The notes under the pieces are model-generated. The model did no database searches, was not told the origin of the DNA, and saw only the letters and a list, made by a program, of their open reading frames with translations. 40,475 bases of DNA, taken from NCBI GenBank assembly GCA_934692295.1, contig CAKUTL010000011.1, positions 1-40,475 of the forward strand, in the 5' to 3' direction. The translations under genes and the position numbers were made by a program. This document shows, in pieces, positions 31,487-39,758 of this stretch. How positions within the stretch are numbered: position 1 is the stretch's first letter; each line of letters opens with the position of its first letter. Source of the stretch: an uncultured Candidatus Melainabacteria bacterium. GTDB taxonomy: Bacteria > Cyanobacteriota > Vampirovibrionia > Gastranaerophilales > Gastranaerophilaceae.

Positions 31487-32020
31487 TTGGTTTTAGAGGG
31501 CATGTATGTTGAAAATATTATGATGCACTCTGAAACGAGAGTTTATCCTACTGAACCTCAAATTACTGCGGGTTTGATTTTGGGTTCTCAATCTTTTTAT
31601 CGTTATTCGCTCAGAGAATCTACTTATCCAACATTATCTCTAGTGGATACTTTGACTGACGGGGAGGGGAATATGATTCCTCCTGGGCATTATGAATTGG
31701 CATTATCTGATGAAAGAGATTTTTTAATTTTGATGCAATCAAAAAATCCGATTGCTTTAATTCCTGTTTTTAAGGTTGAAGTTGATATGTCGCAGTATTC
31801 CCAAGTGCGAGATAATAAGGCTTTAAAACAGCAGAAAAAGCAAGAAAAAGAAATTGCAAAAACAAATAAAAAACGTGAAAAGAAAGGTATGCCACCTATT
31901 TCTAAGGAAGATGATATTTACCAAGAAGCAGGAATTGAATATATTCATGATTTGGGAGGATATTATTTAATCAAATATGAACGTGGGGATGTTCGAGCTT
32001 GGGGAGCCGTAAAAGGTTAA
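31487..32020 (+). CDS. Unrecognised 177-residue protein after rnpA
   Basis: Starts at a TTG two bases after the rnpA stop (AAAGGA 7 bases upstream), or possibly at the ATG at 31502 (MYVENIMMHSETRVYPTEPQ), which has only a poorly spaced site. The first ~105 residues look like a compact beta-rich domain (ITAGLILGSQSFYRYSLRES; LVDTLTDGEGNMIPPGHYEL; DFLILMQSKNPIALIPVFKV). A Lys/Glu-rich linker follows (~110-140) and then a short end (EYIHDLGGYYLIKYERGDVR). No membrane helix or signal peptide. I do not recognise the family. It ends overlapping the convergent XRE gene by four bases. Confidence 0.7.
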   Translation: MVLEGMYVENIMMHSETRVYPTEPQITAGLILGSQSFYRYSLRESTYPTLSLVDTLTDGEGNMIPPGHYELALSDERDFLILMQSKNPIALIPVFKVEVDMSQYSQVRDNKALKQQKKQEKEIAKTNKKREKKGMPPISKEDDIYQEAGIEYIHDLGGYYLIKYERGDVRAWGAVKG

Positions 32021-32235
32021 AACTTGCAGTTTAAAATATCTTCGATTTTGACTTCCAGAGCTTCAGCAATAGCGTATAGAGTTTTAATTTTAACATTATT
32101 TAGCCCTCTTTCGAGCGTACTTATAGAATTCATGTTCAAATTTGCTCTGAATGCAAGTTCTTCTTGTGAAATACCTTTTTTCATTCGGATGTATCTTACA
32201 CTTTGTCCAATTTTAAATAAAAGTTCGTCTTTCAT
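32017..32235 (-). CDS. Small XRE-family HTH regulator (divergent from prepilin 4)
   Basis: 72 residues: LFKIGQSVRYIRMKKGISQE, ELAFRANLNMNSISTLERGL, then NNVKIKTLYAIAEALEVKIEDIL, a complete single-domain XRE helix-turn-helix with recognition helix around MNSISTLERG. No effector domain. It is divergent from prepilin 4 across about 100 AT-rich bases and probably controls itself and that gene. It is clearly related in size and form to the frameshifted regulator at 1291. Confidence 0.9.
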   Translation of the reverse strand: MKDELLFKIGQSVRYIRMKKGISQEELAFRANLNMNSISTLERGLNNVKIKTLYAIAEALEVKIEDILNCKF

Positions 32236-32338
32236 CCCTTAATTGTATAATCTTGACATTCTCTAATCTAACTAATAAGATATTATTATTCATAGTAAAC
32301 TATTAAAAATAAATCTAAAATAGTAAGTTGGAGGGTTA

Positions 32339-33064
32339 ATGATAAGAATATGTAGAAGTCTAAAGGGTTTTACATTAGCAGAAGTTTTAATTACTTTAGG
32401 GATTATAGGTGTTGTTGCTGCGATTACAATTCCTTCATTAATTTCAAAAGTTCAAAAGGCTCAGATTGAAGCGTTAGTAAAAGAAAATTATTCAAGTGTT
32501 GCTCAGGCTATGCGTATGGCTTCAGCTGATGATGCAGAAGCTTTACCTGTAATAGCAAACAGTACTCAGGGTATGAAAGAATGGTTTAATAACTTTTTAG
32601 CTCCATATATGAAAATTGAGCAAGCATGTTATCAAACTGCTGGTTGTTGGCATAAACGTGGAGTTGTAAAAACTCTAAATCATGGTTCTCCAGCTTTTGA
32701 AACGGCGGTTGGAATTAATGATAGTACTATTGGCTGGGGAACCATGACTTTTAGAACCGCAAAAGGTGCGTACTTTGATTTAGATGGTTCTGGTGTTGGA
32801 AATTCCAGAGGCTTGTTTGGTATAAATACTGATCAAGCTACTATGGCTTTTTACTTTGATGTTAATGGAGATAAGAAGCCTAATGTGATTGGGAAAGATA
32901 TTTATATTCTTGTGTATGAGCCTGACAGGGGATTATTGCCTGCTGGTATTGATAAAACTAAAGAAGAAATCGAAAATAATTGTACCAATGGTAATGGGTA
33001 TTGGTGTTTAGCTTATTTGAAAAGTAATGGCTGGAAAATTTCTGACAAAACGTGGAAAAGATGA
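32339..33064 (+). CDS. Prepilin-like protein 4
   Basis: 241 residues, ATG with GGAGGG 3-4 bases upstream. A 10-residue leader (MIRICRSLKG) ends in the canonical Gly before FTLAEVLITLGIIGVVAAIT, so this copy is in frame and has no G tract. The mature part has paired Cys (IEQACYQTAGC), the motif FYFDVNGDKKPNVIGKDIY and the C-terminus CLAYLKSNGWKISDKTW. It should be cleaved by a prepilin peptidase and assembled or displayed as a minor pilin or pseudopilin. It is divergent from a small XRE regulator, unlike the poly-G copies. Confidence 0.87.
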   Translation: MIRICRSLKGFTLAEVLITLGIIGVVAAITIPSLISKVQKAQIEALVKENYSSVAQAMRMASADDAEALPVIANSTQGMKEWFNNFLAPYMKIEQACYQTAGCWHKRGVVKTLNHGSPAFETAVGINDSTIGWGTMTFRTAKGAYFDLDGSGVGNSRGLFGINTDQATMAFYFDVNGDKKPNVIGKDIYILVYEPDRGLLPAGIDKTKEEIENNCTNGNGYWCLAYLKSNGWKISDKTWKR

Positions 33065-33121
33065 TAAATTGTAAACTAATGTAAAGTTGATTTCGCTAAA
33101 AAAGACAATTATTTACTTTGT

Positions 33122-33135
33122 AAATACTTTATATA
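33122..33135 (+). promoter_or_regulatory. Promoter-like 14-mer AAATACTTTATATA (copy 3)
   Basis: The same exact word as at 3349 and 9195, here 32 bases before the start codon at 33168. Further upstream, TTGTAAAC-AATGTAA-like words are also shared with the 3399 promoter region (TTGTAAACAAATGTAA near 3299). Confidence 0.45.
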
Positions 33136-33167
33136 TATAAGAGAAGAGATTTATAAAGGATTTTACG

Positions 33168-33512
33168 ATGGTTGATAGAAATACTGGTGAATATAATAGA
33201 GTTACAGCATCAACTGATAGTTATGTTAGAACGAATTTTAATATTAAACCAACGGATGAAGAAACTCGTAATGTTATAAGTTCTACATTCGGAGTAATTA
33301 AGAATAATATTTTGCAAGCATTTTGGTATGCAACTGGCTTAGATGATAATGTAAATGGTGCGTTCCAACAATCAATGACGGATCCAAGTCAATCATTTGA
33401 AGCAAATGGCAAAAAATATTTTGTTTATCCTGGTGGAGTTGGAAAACTTCAAGCATATAACGAATTAGGCAACCCTGCAGACGGATGTTTTACAATGCAG
33501 GTAATTGGATAA
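33168..33512 (+). CDS. Unrecognised 114-residue protein
   Basis: MVDRNTGEYNRVTASTDSYV begins the protein; AAAGGA lies about 10 bases upstream. It has a helical middle (EETRNVISSTFGVIKNNILQ) and an aromatic/Gly-rich end (KKYFVYPGGVGKLQAYNELG). No signal peptide or membrane helix. It is followed 15 bases later by another small gene, and the pair ends in a terminator, so they are a two-gene unit. It shares its promoter-like element with the genes at 3399 and 9233. Function unknown. Confidence 0.7.
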   Translation: MVDRNTGEYNRVTASTDSYVRTNFNIKPTDEETRNVISSTFGVIKNNILQAFWYATGLDDNVNGAFQQSMTDPSQSFEANGKKYFVYPGGVGKLQAYNELGNPADGCFTMQVIG

Positions 33513-33527
33513 AAGGAGTAAAGGTCG

Positions 33528-33803
33528 ATGTCTTCATCAATCAACGGAGTACAATTAGGCAACAAGTTCGGAGCAGATATGCGAACTCAGTTTATGGATC
33601 AAGGGATAAATAACCTTCCTAATCCGGAATCTGGTGCTGCGACTTCTTTACCTCAAAATCCGTTGTATAATTTACTTCAAGTAATTTTCCAAGGTAAACA
33701 AACAGACAATATTTCAGCTTTCAATCAAAACGATACTTTTATAAAAAATGGCTTAGTACAAAATTTTACAGAAGAAAATCATAACTTAAATTTAATAGGA
33801 TAA
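33528..33803 (+). CDS. Unrecognised 91-residue protein
   Basis: MSSSINGVQLGNKFGADMRT begins the protein; AAGGAG lies 10 bases upstream. Polar and Asn/Gln-rich, with NPLYNLLQVIFQGKQTDNIS in the middle; no membrane segment or catalytic motif. K-F-G near the N-terminus is a weak echo of the P-x-F-G tag. Second gene of the small two-gene unit starting at 33168. Function unknown. Confidence 0.68.
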   Translation: MSSSINGVQLGNKFGADMRTQFMDQGINNLPNPESGAATSLPQNPLYNLLQVIFQGKQTDNISAFNQNDTFIKNGLVQNFTEENHNLNLIG

Positions 33804-33816
33804 TGTTCTCGACAAA

Positions 33817-33850
33817 AAACACCGTTCATATTTTGAACGGTGTTTCTTTA
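33817..33850 (+). terminator. Terminator after the two small genes
   Basis: A perfect 12-bp stem (AAACACCGTTCA 33817-33828 with TGAACGGTGTTT 33834-33845) followed by T-rich sequence, also positioned to stop the convergent aminotransferase gene. Confidence 0.85.
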
Positions 33851-33871
33851 TATCCTTCTGTATTTAATCAA

Positions 33872-34996
33872 TTAGCAGCAAGCAGCTGATTTTGATTTTT
33901 CAATACATTCCATCAAAGTTTTAGCAACTTTGTCTTGTTCTTCGTGAGTTAGTTCTGGGAACATTGGAAGTGAAATTACAACTTCTGTATTCTTTTCAGT
34001 GATAGGAAGAGAACCTTTGCCCATTCCTAACCAAGCGTTAACTTTTTGGAAGTGAAGAGGAATTGGGTAATATAACATAGCACCGATACCTTTTTCTTGA
34101 AGCATTTTATGAACTTCATCTCTGTTAGGAATTTTAACTGTGTATTGGTGATAAACGCAATATGTATTATCCAATTCTTTTGGAGTTTGAACATCAGAAC
34201 ATCCTGCAAATAATTTGTTATAATATGCAGCGTGTTCTCTTCTTTTTGTATTCCATTCGTCGATGTGTTTAGCTTTTACTCTTAAAATAGCTGCTTGAAT
34301 TTCATCAAGTCTGCTGTTAACCCCAAGTTCATCGTTGTGGTAACGTACCATTGAACCGTGGTTTCTAAGAGCGATTAATCTATCTTTAAGTTTTTCGTCA
34401 TTAACTGTGCAAAGTCCGCCATCACCCATTGTTCCTAAGTTTTTAGTTGGGTAGAAGCTGTAACATCCGATGTCGCCGAATGTACCAACTTTTTGACCTT
34501 TGAAAGATGAACCGATAGCTTGGCAGCAATCTTCAACAACTCTCAAATTGTGTTTTTTAGCAATTGCCATAATTGATTCCATATCGCAAGGTTGTCCGTA
34601 TAAGTGAACCGGAATAATTGCTTTTGTTTTTGGGGTAATAGCTTCTTCAATTTTTTTAGGGTCAATATTGAATGTATCAGGGTCAATATCAACGAAAACT
34701 GGTTTAGCACCAACCATGCCGATAGCTTCAGCTGTAGCTACGAATGTGAATGCTGTAGTGATAACTTCATCTCCTGCTCCGATGTCTAAAGCTCTCAATG
34801 CAATGTGAAGAGCATCTGTACCAGAGTTCAATGCAACTGTGAAATTGCATCCGATGTATTCTGCTAATTCTTTTTCTAATGCTTTAACGTTTGGTCCAAG
34901 GATGTAGCATCCGGATCTCATAACTTCGCATACTGCTTTTTCTGCTTCTTCGCCAATTTGTGCATATTGACGTTTTGAATCAAAAATAGGAATCAT
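33872..34996 (-). CDS. DegT/DnrJ/EryC1/StrS-type sugar aminotransferase
   Basis: 374 residues. PLP contacts are seen in ALNSGTDALHIALRAL, VVEDCCQAIGSSFKG (Asp156) and the Schiff-base lysine Lys185 in YSFYPTKNLGTMGDGG. The family motif NSRLDEIQAAILRVK follows. Such enzymes transaminate nucleotide-linked keto sugars for lipopolysaccharide, capsule or glycan synthesis. No other sugar-nucleotide genes are adjacent, so the substrate is unknown. The C-terminus ends Ala-Ala-Cys-Cys, which is unusual. AAGGAG lies upstream of the ATG. Confidence 0.92.
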   Translation of the reverse strand: MIPIFDSKRQYAQIGEEAEKAVCEVMRSGCYILGPNVKALEKELAEYIGCNFTVALNSGTDALHIALRALDIGAGDEVITTAFTFVATAEAIGMVGAKPVFVDIDPDTFNIDPKKIEEAITPKTKAIIPVHLYGQPCDMESIMAIAKKHNLRVVEDCCQAIGSSFKGQKVGTFGDIGCYSFYPTKNLGTMGDGGLCTVNDEKLKDRLIALRNHGSMVRYHNDELGVNSRLDEIQAAILRVKAKHIDEWNTKRREHAAYYNKLFAGCSDVQTPKELDNTYCVYHQYTVKIPNRDEVHKMLQEKGIGAMLYYPIPLHFQKVNAWLGMGKGSLPITEKNTEVVISLPMFPELTHEEQDKVAKTLMECIEKSKSAACC

Positions 34997-35120
34997 GTTT
35001 ATTCTCCTTTTCTATCTACCAAATAAATAATTCATGTCTTTATTATACCATAGCTTGGGGTATCTTTATATAAACTTTACATTGATATAAAATATAACTG
35101 TTCTTGTGGTGTGATTTTTA

Positions 35121-35149
35121 TTTACTTTTCCCCCTTTTTAAGTTATAAT
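35121..35149 (+). promoter_or_regulatory. Likely promoter of ftsH
   Basis: TTTACT (35121-35126), 17 bases, TATAAT (35144-35149), 49 bases before the ftsH start codon. A good -10 and a moderate -35. Confidence 0.6.
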
Positions 35150-35198
35150 CAAGGCACGAGAGTTTATTAATTATTATTTTTTTGAAAGGTTATTATAT

Positions 35199-37103
35199 AT
35201 GAACAAAAGTCAATCAATGGGTATGTATGTGATTTTAGCTATTGTTGTGATGGTTTTCATTTCTACTATTTTTATGAGTGGACCTACAACAAGTACTTCT
35301 GAAATCTCATATACTAATTTTCTTCAAAAATTAGATAATAAAGAATTTACCAAAATTGAAAAATATGACGATATGATTATCGCAGTTCCGAAAGAACAAC
35401 CGGCAGCTAAAGAAGAGAAAAAATCGGATGGTAAAAATTTAACATCTCCATTTTTAACTCAAGAAACTAAAAATTCTCAAGCTCCATTGTTCCAATATAA
35501 AGTTCAAATTCCTGCAAATGACCAAGAATTGATGGATAAATTAAATACATCAAATGCAGATGTAACAGTTAAAAAGGCTCCGGAAACTAATCAACTTGCC
35601 GGAAATATCGGAACATTTATAATTGTATTGTTTGCGATTATTTCTCTTGGTTTGATGATTAAAGCTATTCAAGCTGGAGGTTCTCAAGCAATGTCTTTTG
35701 GTAAAAGTAAGGCTAAGATGCTTTTGGATTCAAAAGTTAAAACAACATTCAAGGATGTTGCAGGTATTGATGAAGAGAAAAAAGAACTTGAAGAAATCGT
35801 TGACTTTTTGAAAAACGGCGAAAAATATATGAAGTTGGGAGCTAAAATTCCAAAAGGTGTTCTACTTGTTGGCCCTCCGGGAACAGGTAAAACTTTGATG
35901 GCAAAAGCGGTTGCAGGTGAAGCTAGTGTTCCTTTCTTCTCAATTTCAGGTTCAGATTTCGTTGAAATGTTTGTCGGTGTTGGTGCAAGTCGTGTTAGAG
36001 ATTTGTTTGAACAGGCTAAAAAACATCAACCTTGTATAATCTTTATCGATGAAATTGATGCCGTTGGTCGTCAAAGAGGTGCCGGTCTTGGCGGTGGTCA
36101 TGATGAAAGAGAGCAAACTCTTAACCAATTGCTAGTAGAAATGGACGGTTTCGATGTTAATACAAATATTATTGTAATTGCTGCAACAAACAGACCTGAT
36201 ATTTTGGATAATGCTCTTTTAAGACCAGGAAGATTTGATAGACAAATTTATATCAATGCTCCAGATGTAAAAGGTAGAGAACAAATTTTAGAAGTTCATG
36301 CTAAAAATAAAAAATTAGATAAAGATGTGGATTTGAAAGTTCTTGCAAAAAGAACTCCAGGTTTTACTGGTGCAGATTTACAAAACTTGTTAAATGAATC
36401 AGCATTACTTGCTGCTCGTAAGGGTGAAGATAAAATTTCGATGGATGATGTTGATTCTTCAATAGATAGAGTTATTGCAGGTGTTGAAAAACGCAGCAAA
36501 GTTCTTACAGATAAAGATAAAGAATTGACATCTTACCATGAAGTTGGTCATGCATTGATAGACAAATTGTTGCCTGAGGCTAATGAATTACACAAGGTTT
36601 CTATTATTCCTCGTGGTATGGCTCTTGGTGTTACTTGGACAAGACCAAAAGATGAAAGTGTTCACGTAAGCAAGGCTAAATTGTTAGCAAAAATTGCGGT
36701 ATCTCTAGGTGGTCGTGCCGCAGAAGAGATTGTTTATGGCAAAGATAACGTAAGTACCGGGGCTTCTCAAGATTTAATCAATGTTACTGATATGGCTAGA
36801 AAAATGGTTACAGCTTGGGGAATGTCAGAAAAACTTGGACCTATGGCTTATGGTAAAAATCAGGAAAACGTATTTATGGGTCGAGATTTCGGACACCAAA
36901 GAGATTATTCTGAACAAGTTGCTTTTGAAATTGATGAAGAAATTAAACGAATTGTTGATGAACGTTATGAACTTGCAAAACGTTTGTTATCTGAAAATAG
37001 AGATATGCTAGAAGCAATTTCAAGAGAATTGTTAGACAAAGAAACTATTGATGATAAAGAATTTGAACAAATAATGAATAGAGTTCGTAGCGAACGAGCT
37101 TAG
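35199..37103 (+). CDS. ftsH: ATP-dependent zinc metalloprotease FtsH
   Basis: 634 residues. Two membrane helices (residues ~9-27 and ~137-157) flank a periplasmic part. The AAA+ domain has Walker A GPPGTGKT (225-232), Walker B IIFIDEIDA (~280-288) and the second region of homology with RPGRFDRQI. The protease zinc motif HEVGH is at 447-451. FtsH extracts and degrades membrane and some soluble proteins as a hexamer. It stands alone with its own promoter and terminator. Assignment is secure. Confidence 0.98.
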   Translation: MNKSQSMGMYVILAIVVMVFISTIFMSGPTTSTSEISYTNFLQKLDNKEFTKIEKYDDMIIAVPKEQPAAKEEKKSDGKNLTSPFLTQETKNSQAPLFQYKVQIPANDQELMDKLNTSNADVTVKKAPETNQLAGNIGTFIIVLFAIISLGLMIKAIQAGGSQAMSFGKSKAKMLLDSKVKTTFKDVAGIDEEKKELEEIVDFLKNGEKYMKLGAKIPKGVLLVGPPGTGKTLMAKAVAGEASVPFFSISGSDFVEMFVGVGASRVRDLFEQAKKHQPCIIFIDEIDAVGRQRGAGLGGGHDEREQTLNQLLVEMDGFDVNTNIIVIAATNRPDILDNALLRPGRFDRQIYINAPDVKGREQILEVHAKNKKLDKDVDLKVLAKRTPGFTGADLQNLLNESALLAARKGEDKISMDDVDSSIDRVIAGVEKRSKVLTDKDKELTSYHEVGHALIDKLLPEANELHKVSIIPRGMALGVTWTRPKDESVHVSKAKLLAKIAVSLGGRAAEEIVYGKDNVSTGASQDLINVTDMARKMVTAWGMSEKLGPMAYGKNQENVFMGRDFGHQRDYSEQVAFEIDEEIKRIVDERYELAKRLLSENRDMLEAISRELLDKETIDDKEFEQIMNRVRSERA

Positions 37104-37124
37104 GGTAAATAAAATCAAGTATTT

Positions 37125-37158
37125 AAAAGTCGAAGGTTATTTTAGCCTTCGACTTTTG
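37125..37158. terminator. Bidirectional terminator between ftsH and prepilin 5
   Basis: Stem AAAAGTCGAAGG (37125-37136) pairs with CCTTCGACTTTT (37146-37157), with A and T runs built into the arms. It can serve both converging genes. Confidence 0.85.
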
Positions 37159-37169
37159 TTAGTTTTTAT

Positions 37170-37871
37170 TTATTTCCATGGGTAACTTTTATCTATAACC
37201 CAACCTGCTCTCCTGATTTTTTCTGCACAATAACGCCCCCAAGCACCTTTACGGCAATTTTGGTCAATTTCTTGAGTTGTTTTTCCATATCCCAGTGGTT
37301 GTAAATCTCTTCCTTCAAGGTATGATCCTGTAACTTCAAATACATCTTTCCCCCAAGTATTAGGACCTTTAGAACCATTTATATCTATTACTACGGAAAC
37401 AATTCCAGAAGTGCTAACCTTACCATTCGTATAAGTGTTTCCTGCATAACCTCGTATTTGAATGGAATATATCATTCCATCATTTGTTTTAAAAGTATAA
37501 TTCGCATCTCTTGTCATTTGAAATGGGTCATAGCTTCCATCTAATTTTTTGAAAAAAGCAATGGAATAACCACAGTCTTTATATGTTTTGCAGTAGGTTC
37601 CTTGTTTTAAGTATGGAGCCCAATATATACTAAAATATTTTTCAATTGGAAGATTCAAAATATCATCAATATCAGGGTCGCCTTCTTCTGCAAGGGATAA
37701 CTTGTAGGCTTGATTTAAAACAGATATACTTTTTTGGAGTTTTGCAACAGTTTGTTTTTTCTGATATTTAGTAATTAAATTTGGTATAGTCATTGCTGCG
37801 ACTACTCCAATAATGCCAATGGTAATTAGTACTTCTGCAAGGGTAAAAGCCTTGTTATTTTTTCTTTTCAC
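37170..37871 (-). CDS. Prepilin-like protein 5
   Basis: 233 residues, in frame and without a G tract. The leader MKRKNNKA precedes FTLAEVLITIGIIGVVAAMT, with Ala rather than Gly before Phe. The mature part has paired Cys (YCKTYKDCG), the shared motif VVIDINGSKGPNTWGKDVF and the C-terminus CAEKIRRAGWVIDKSYPW, close to that of prepilin 2. It is expected to be processed by prepilin peptidase. It is divergent from an XRE regulator at 37982, the same arrangement as prepilin 4, and convergent with ftsH across a shared terminator. Confidence 0.88.
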   Translation of the reverse strand: MKRKNNKAFTLAEVLITIGIIGVVAAMTIPNLITKYQKKQTVAKLQKSISVLNQAYKLSLAEEGDPDIDDILNLPIEKYFSIYWAPYLKQGTYCKTYKDCGYSIAFFKKLDGSYDPFQMTRDANYTFKTNDGMIYSIQIRGYAGNTYTNGKVSTSGIVSVVIDINGSKGPNTWGKDVFEVTGSYLEGRDLQPLGYGKTTQEIDQNCRKGAWGRYCAEKIRRAGWVIDKSYPWK

Positions 37872-37981
37872 TGTTTTCTCCTATGATAATAAATATTAAG
37901 TCAATTTATCTTACTAAATAAAATATTATCTAAAAAGGTAATAATAATCAACTCTGTAATGGTATTTTATATAATTTTATT

Positions 37982-38182
37982 ATGATTACTATAAAATTAA
38001 GAGATCTGCTTTGGCAGAGAAATGTGTCGGGCGTTGAGCTGCACAAGGCCACAGGAATTAGTCAAGCTAAAATATCTGAAATAATCAGAGGAAAACGAAC
38101 AAATATTACCCTTGATACCGTGGAAAAAATTTGTTTATTTTTAGATTGTAAGATTAGCGATTTGATAGAAATTACAAAGTAG
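37982..38182 (+). CDS. Small XRE-family HTH regulator (divergent from prepilin 5)
   Basis: 66 residues: MITIKLRDLLWQRNVSGVEL, HKATGISQAKISEIIRGKRT, then NITLDTVEKICLFLDCKISDLIEITK. A single-domain XRE/YozG-type helix-turn-helix with recognition helix around SQAKISEIIRGK. It faces away from prepilin 5 across 110 AT-rich bases. Regulation of that gene is inferred from the divergent layout. The sequence is not close to the regulator at 32017, so the two pairs are not a recent duplication. Confidence 0.88.
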   Translation: MITIKLRDLLWQRNVSGVELHKATGISQAKISEIIRGKRTNITLDTVEKICLFLDCKISDLIEITK

Positions 38183-38187
38183 TTTTA

Positions 38188-39729
38188 TTATAGCAATTCA
38201 TGCACTACGAGAACGACAATCTCTCCGGCTTTTAAGGTTAATGAGATTTTACCCTTTTTAATATCCGGCATTGTTGAAATTTTTATTGGTAAAACATTAA
38301 ATCTTGGGTTATATTTTGGAATTTTTACCGTTGCTTTTTGTGGATTTGCGTAGTCTAAATTCCCAATCGTGATAACTCTTTTTACCGAGTTTCCAAAGGT
38401 ATATGCAAAAACTTTTGAGTTTTTAGTTTTTAATGGTGTGAAATTTCCCTCATTCAATACCGGAACAAGAGTTGATTTTACGTTATTCCCAAGTAAAAAA
38501 TCATTGCGAATGGCTTCATTGTTTCCACCTGGTTTTCTTGAATAATTGAAAATATCAATCTTTCCTCTGTGTGTAAAATATGTATCATCATCTGTGCTTG
38601 TTGATGGTGCTAATTTATTACCCATTTTGTAATTGTAATCATCTCCTGTTTGGAATCCATCTACAAAATAAGAATCGATAGGTAGTGTCGCATTGAGCCA
38701 TATTATCATATCACTCATTTGAGGCCCTTTTAATAAAATTGGACTTACTTCGTCATGAGTTGTAAAGGCTCCGATTGCAGATTTTTTCTCTTTAAATTTT
38801 TTTGTTTCATTTAAAGTAAGAGAAACATCTTTGTATAAATCTTTTGCGTTTTTCCAATCTTTGATATTGAAAAATGAACCATAATAACCATCAAAACCCG
38901 CTTCTAAAAGTTTGTTATATGGTGTGAAAACCGCTTGTGGTGAAATCGCATCGTGCCAACTTTCAGAAGATTCTGCTAACCATAAAAATTCAGGATCTCT
39001 TTGTCTTGAATAGTCAATTAATCCTTTCCAAAAGGCTGCTGTTTTGCAATGAGCAACATCTGCTCTAATTCCATCTACTCCTAAATTCATCATGTATTTA
39101 ACAAAATCTTTGTATAGGTTATATACATTTGAATCAATTTTATCCTCTGTTCCTGTAGAAAGAAGTCTTACGTCTGTCCAATCAGCGGGAACAATTGGTT
39201 CTCCTGAGGCTCCACTTACGAATAAATCAGGTTTTTGCAAGTACAAATCATAAGATGCACAAGCCGGAACATCAACAATTACTCTGATATTTCTTTTGTG
39301 TGCTTCTTCAATGAATTTTTTTGCCTGTTCTTCAATTGTAAGTTTTGATGTTTTATCTTTTAAGTCTGGATTTAATGAATCAAATCCTGCGGCTGAATAC
39401 AAACTACCTGCTGTTCCAAGTGCTTTAAGTTTTCCTGTTGGTGTTATTGGTAAAATGTGTAAGGTATTTATGCCAAGATGTTTTAATTCGTCTAATCTAT
39501 CAATCGCATTGAGAAAATTCCCTCTGACTTCTCCAATGTCTTCTTGAATAAATCCATCTCCATCAACATCATCGGCGTTAAAAGAACGCAAATTTATCTC
39601 CATTATGACGGCTTTGTTATTTATAAATTGAGTTCTTAAATCGTTTTTCCATTCTTGTCCAAACGCCGGAACTGTTGCACAAAGTGCCATAACAATCGCA
39701 GTTGTACATATATTTTTTAACAATTTCAT
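38188..39729 (-). CDS. Secreted GH13 (alpha-amylase family) protein
   Basis: 513 residues with a signal peptide (MKLLKNICTTAIVMALCATV, cleavage likely after PAFG). The GH13 barrel shows the calcium-type loop DVDGDGFIQEDIGEVRG (54-70), the nucleophile Asp224 in GIRADVAHC, the acid/base Glu253 in LWLAESSE and Asp326 in FTTHDE. Region I, normally D-x-x-x-N-H, reads DVPACA, so the usual Asn-His pair is missing. A C-terminal beta domain follows (~430-513). It should act on alpha-glucans outside the cytoplasmic membrane; activity and exact substrate are uncertain given region I. Confidence 0.88.
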   Translation of the reverse strand: MKLLKNICTTAIVMALCATVPAFGQEWKNDLRTQFINNKAVIMEINLRSFNADDVDGDGFIQEDIGEVRGNFLNAIDRLDELKHLGINTLHILPITPTGKLKALGTAGSLYSAAGFDSLNPDLKDKTSKLTIEEQAKKFIEEAHKRNIRVIVDVPACASYDLYLQKPDLFVSGASGEPIVPADWTDVRLLSTGTEDKIDSNVYNLYKDFVKYMMNLGVDGIRADVAHCKTAAFWKGLIDYSRQRDPEFLWLAESSESWHDAISPQAVFTPYNKLLEAGFDGYYGSFFNIKDWKNAKDLYKDVSLTLNETKKFKEKKSAIGAFTTHDEVSPILLKGPQMSDMIIWLNATLPIDSYFVDGFQTGDDYNYKMGNKLAPSTSTDDDTYFTHRGKIDIFNYSRKPGGNNEAIRNDFLLGNNVKSTLVPVLNEGNFTPLKTKNSKVFAYTFGNSVKRVITIGNLDYANPQKATVKIPKYNPRFNVLPIKISTMPDIKKGKISLTLKAGEIVVLVVHELL

Positions 39730-39758
39730 AAATCTCTAGCTCTCAAAATTTTAATAAT

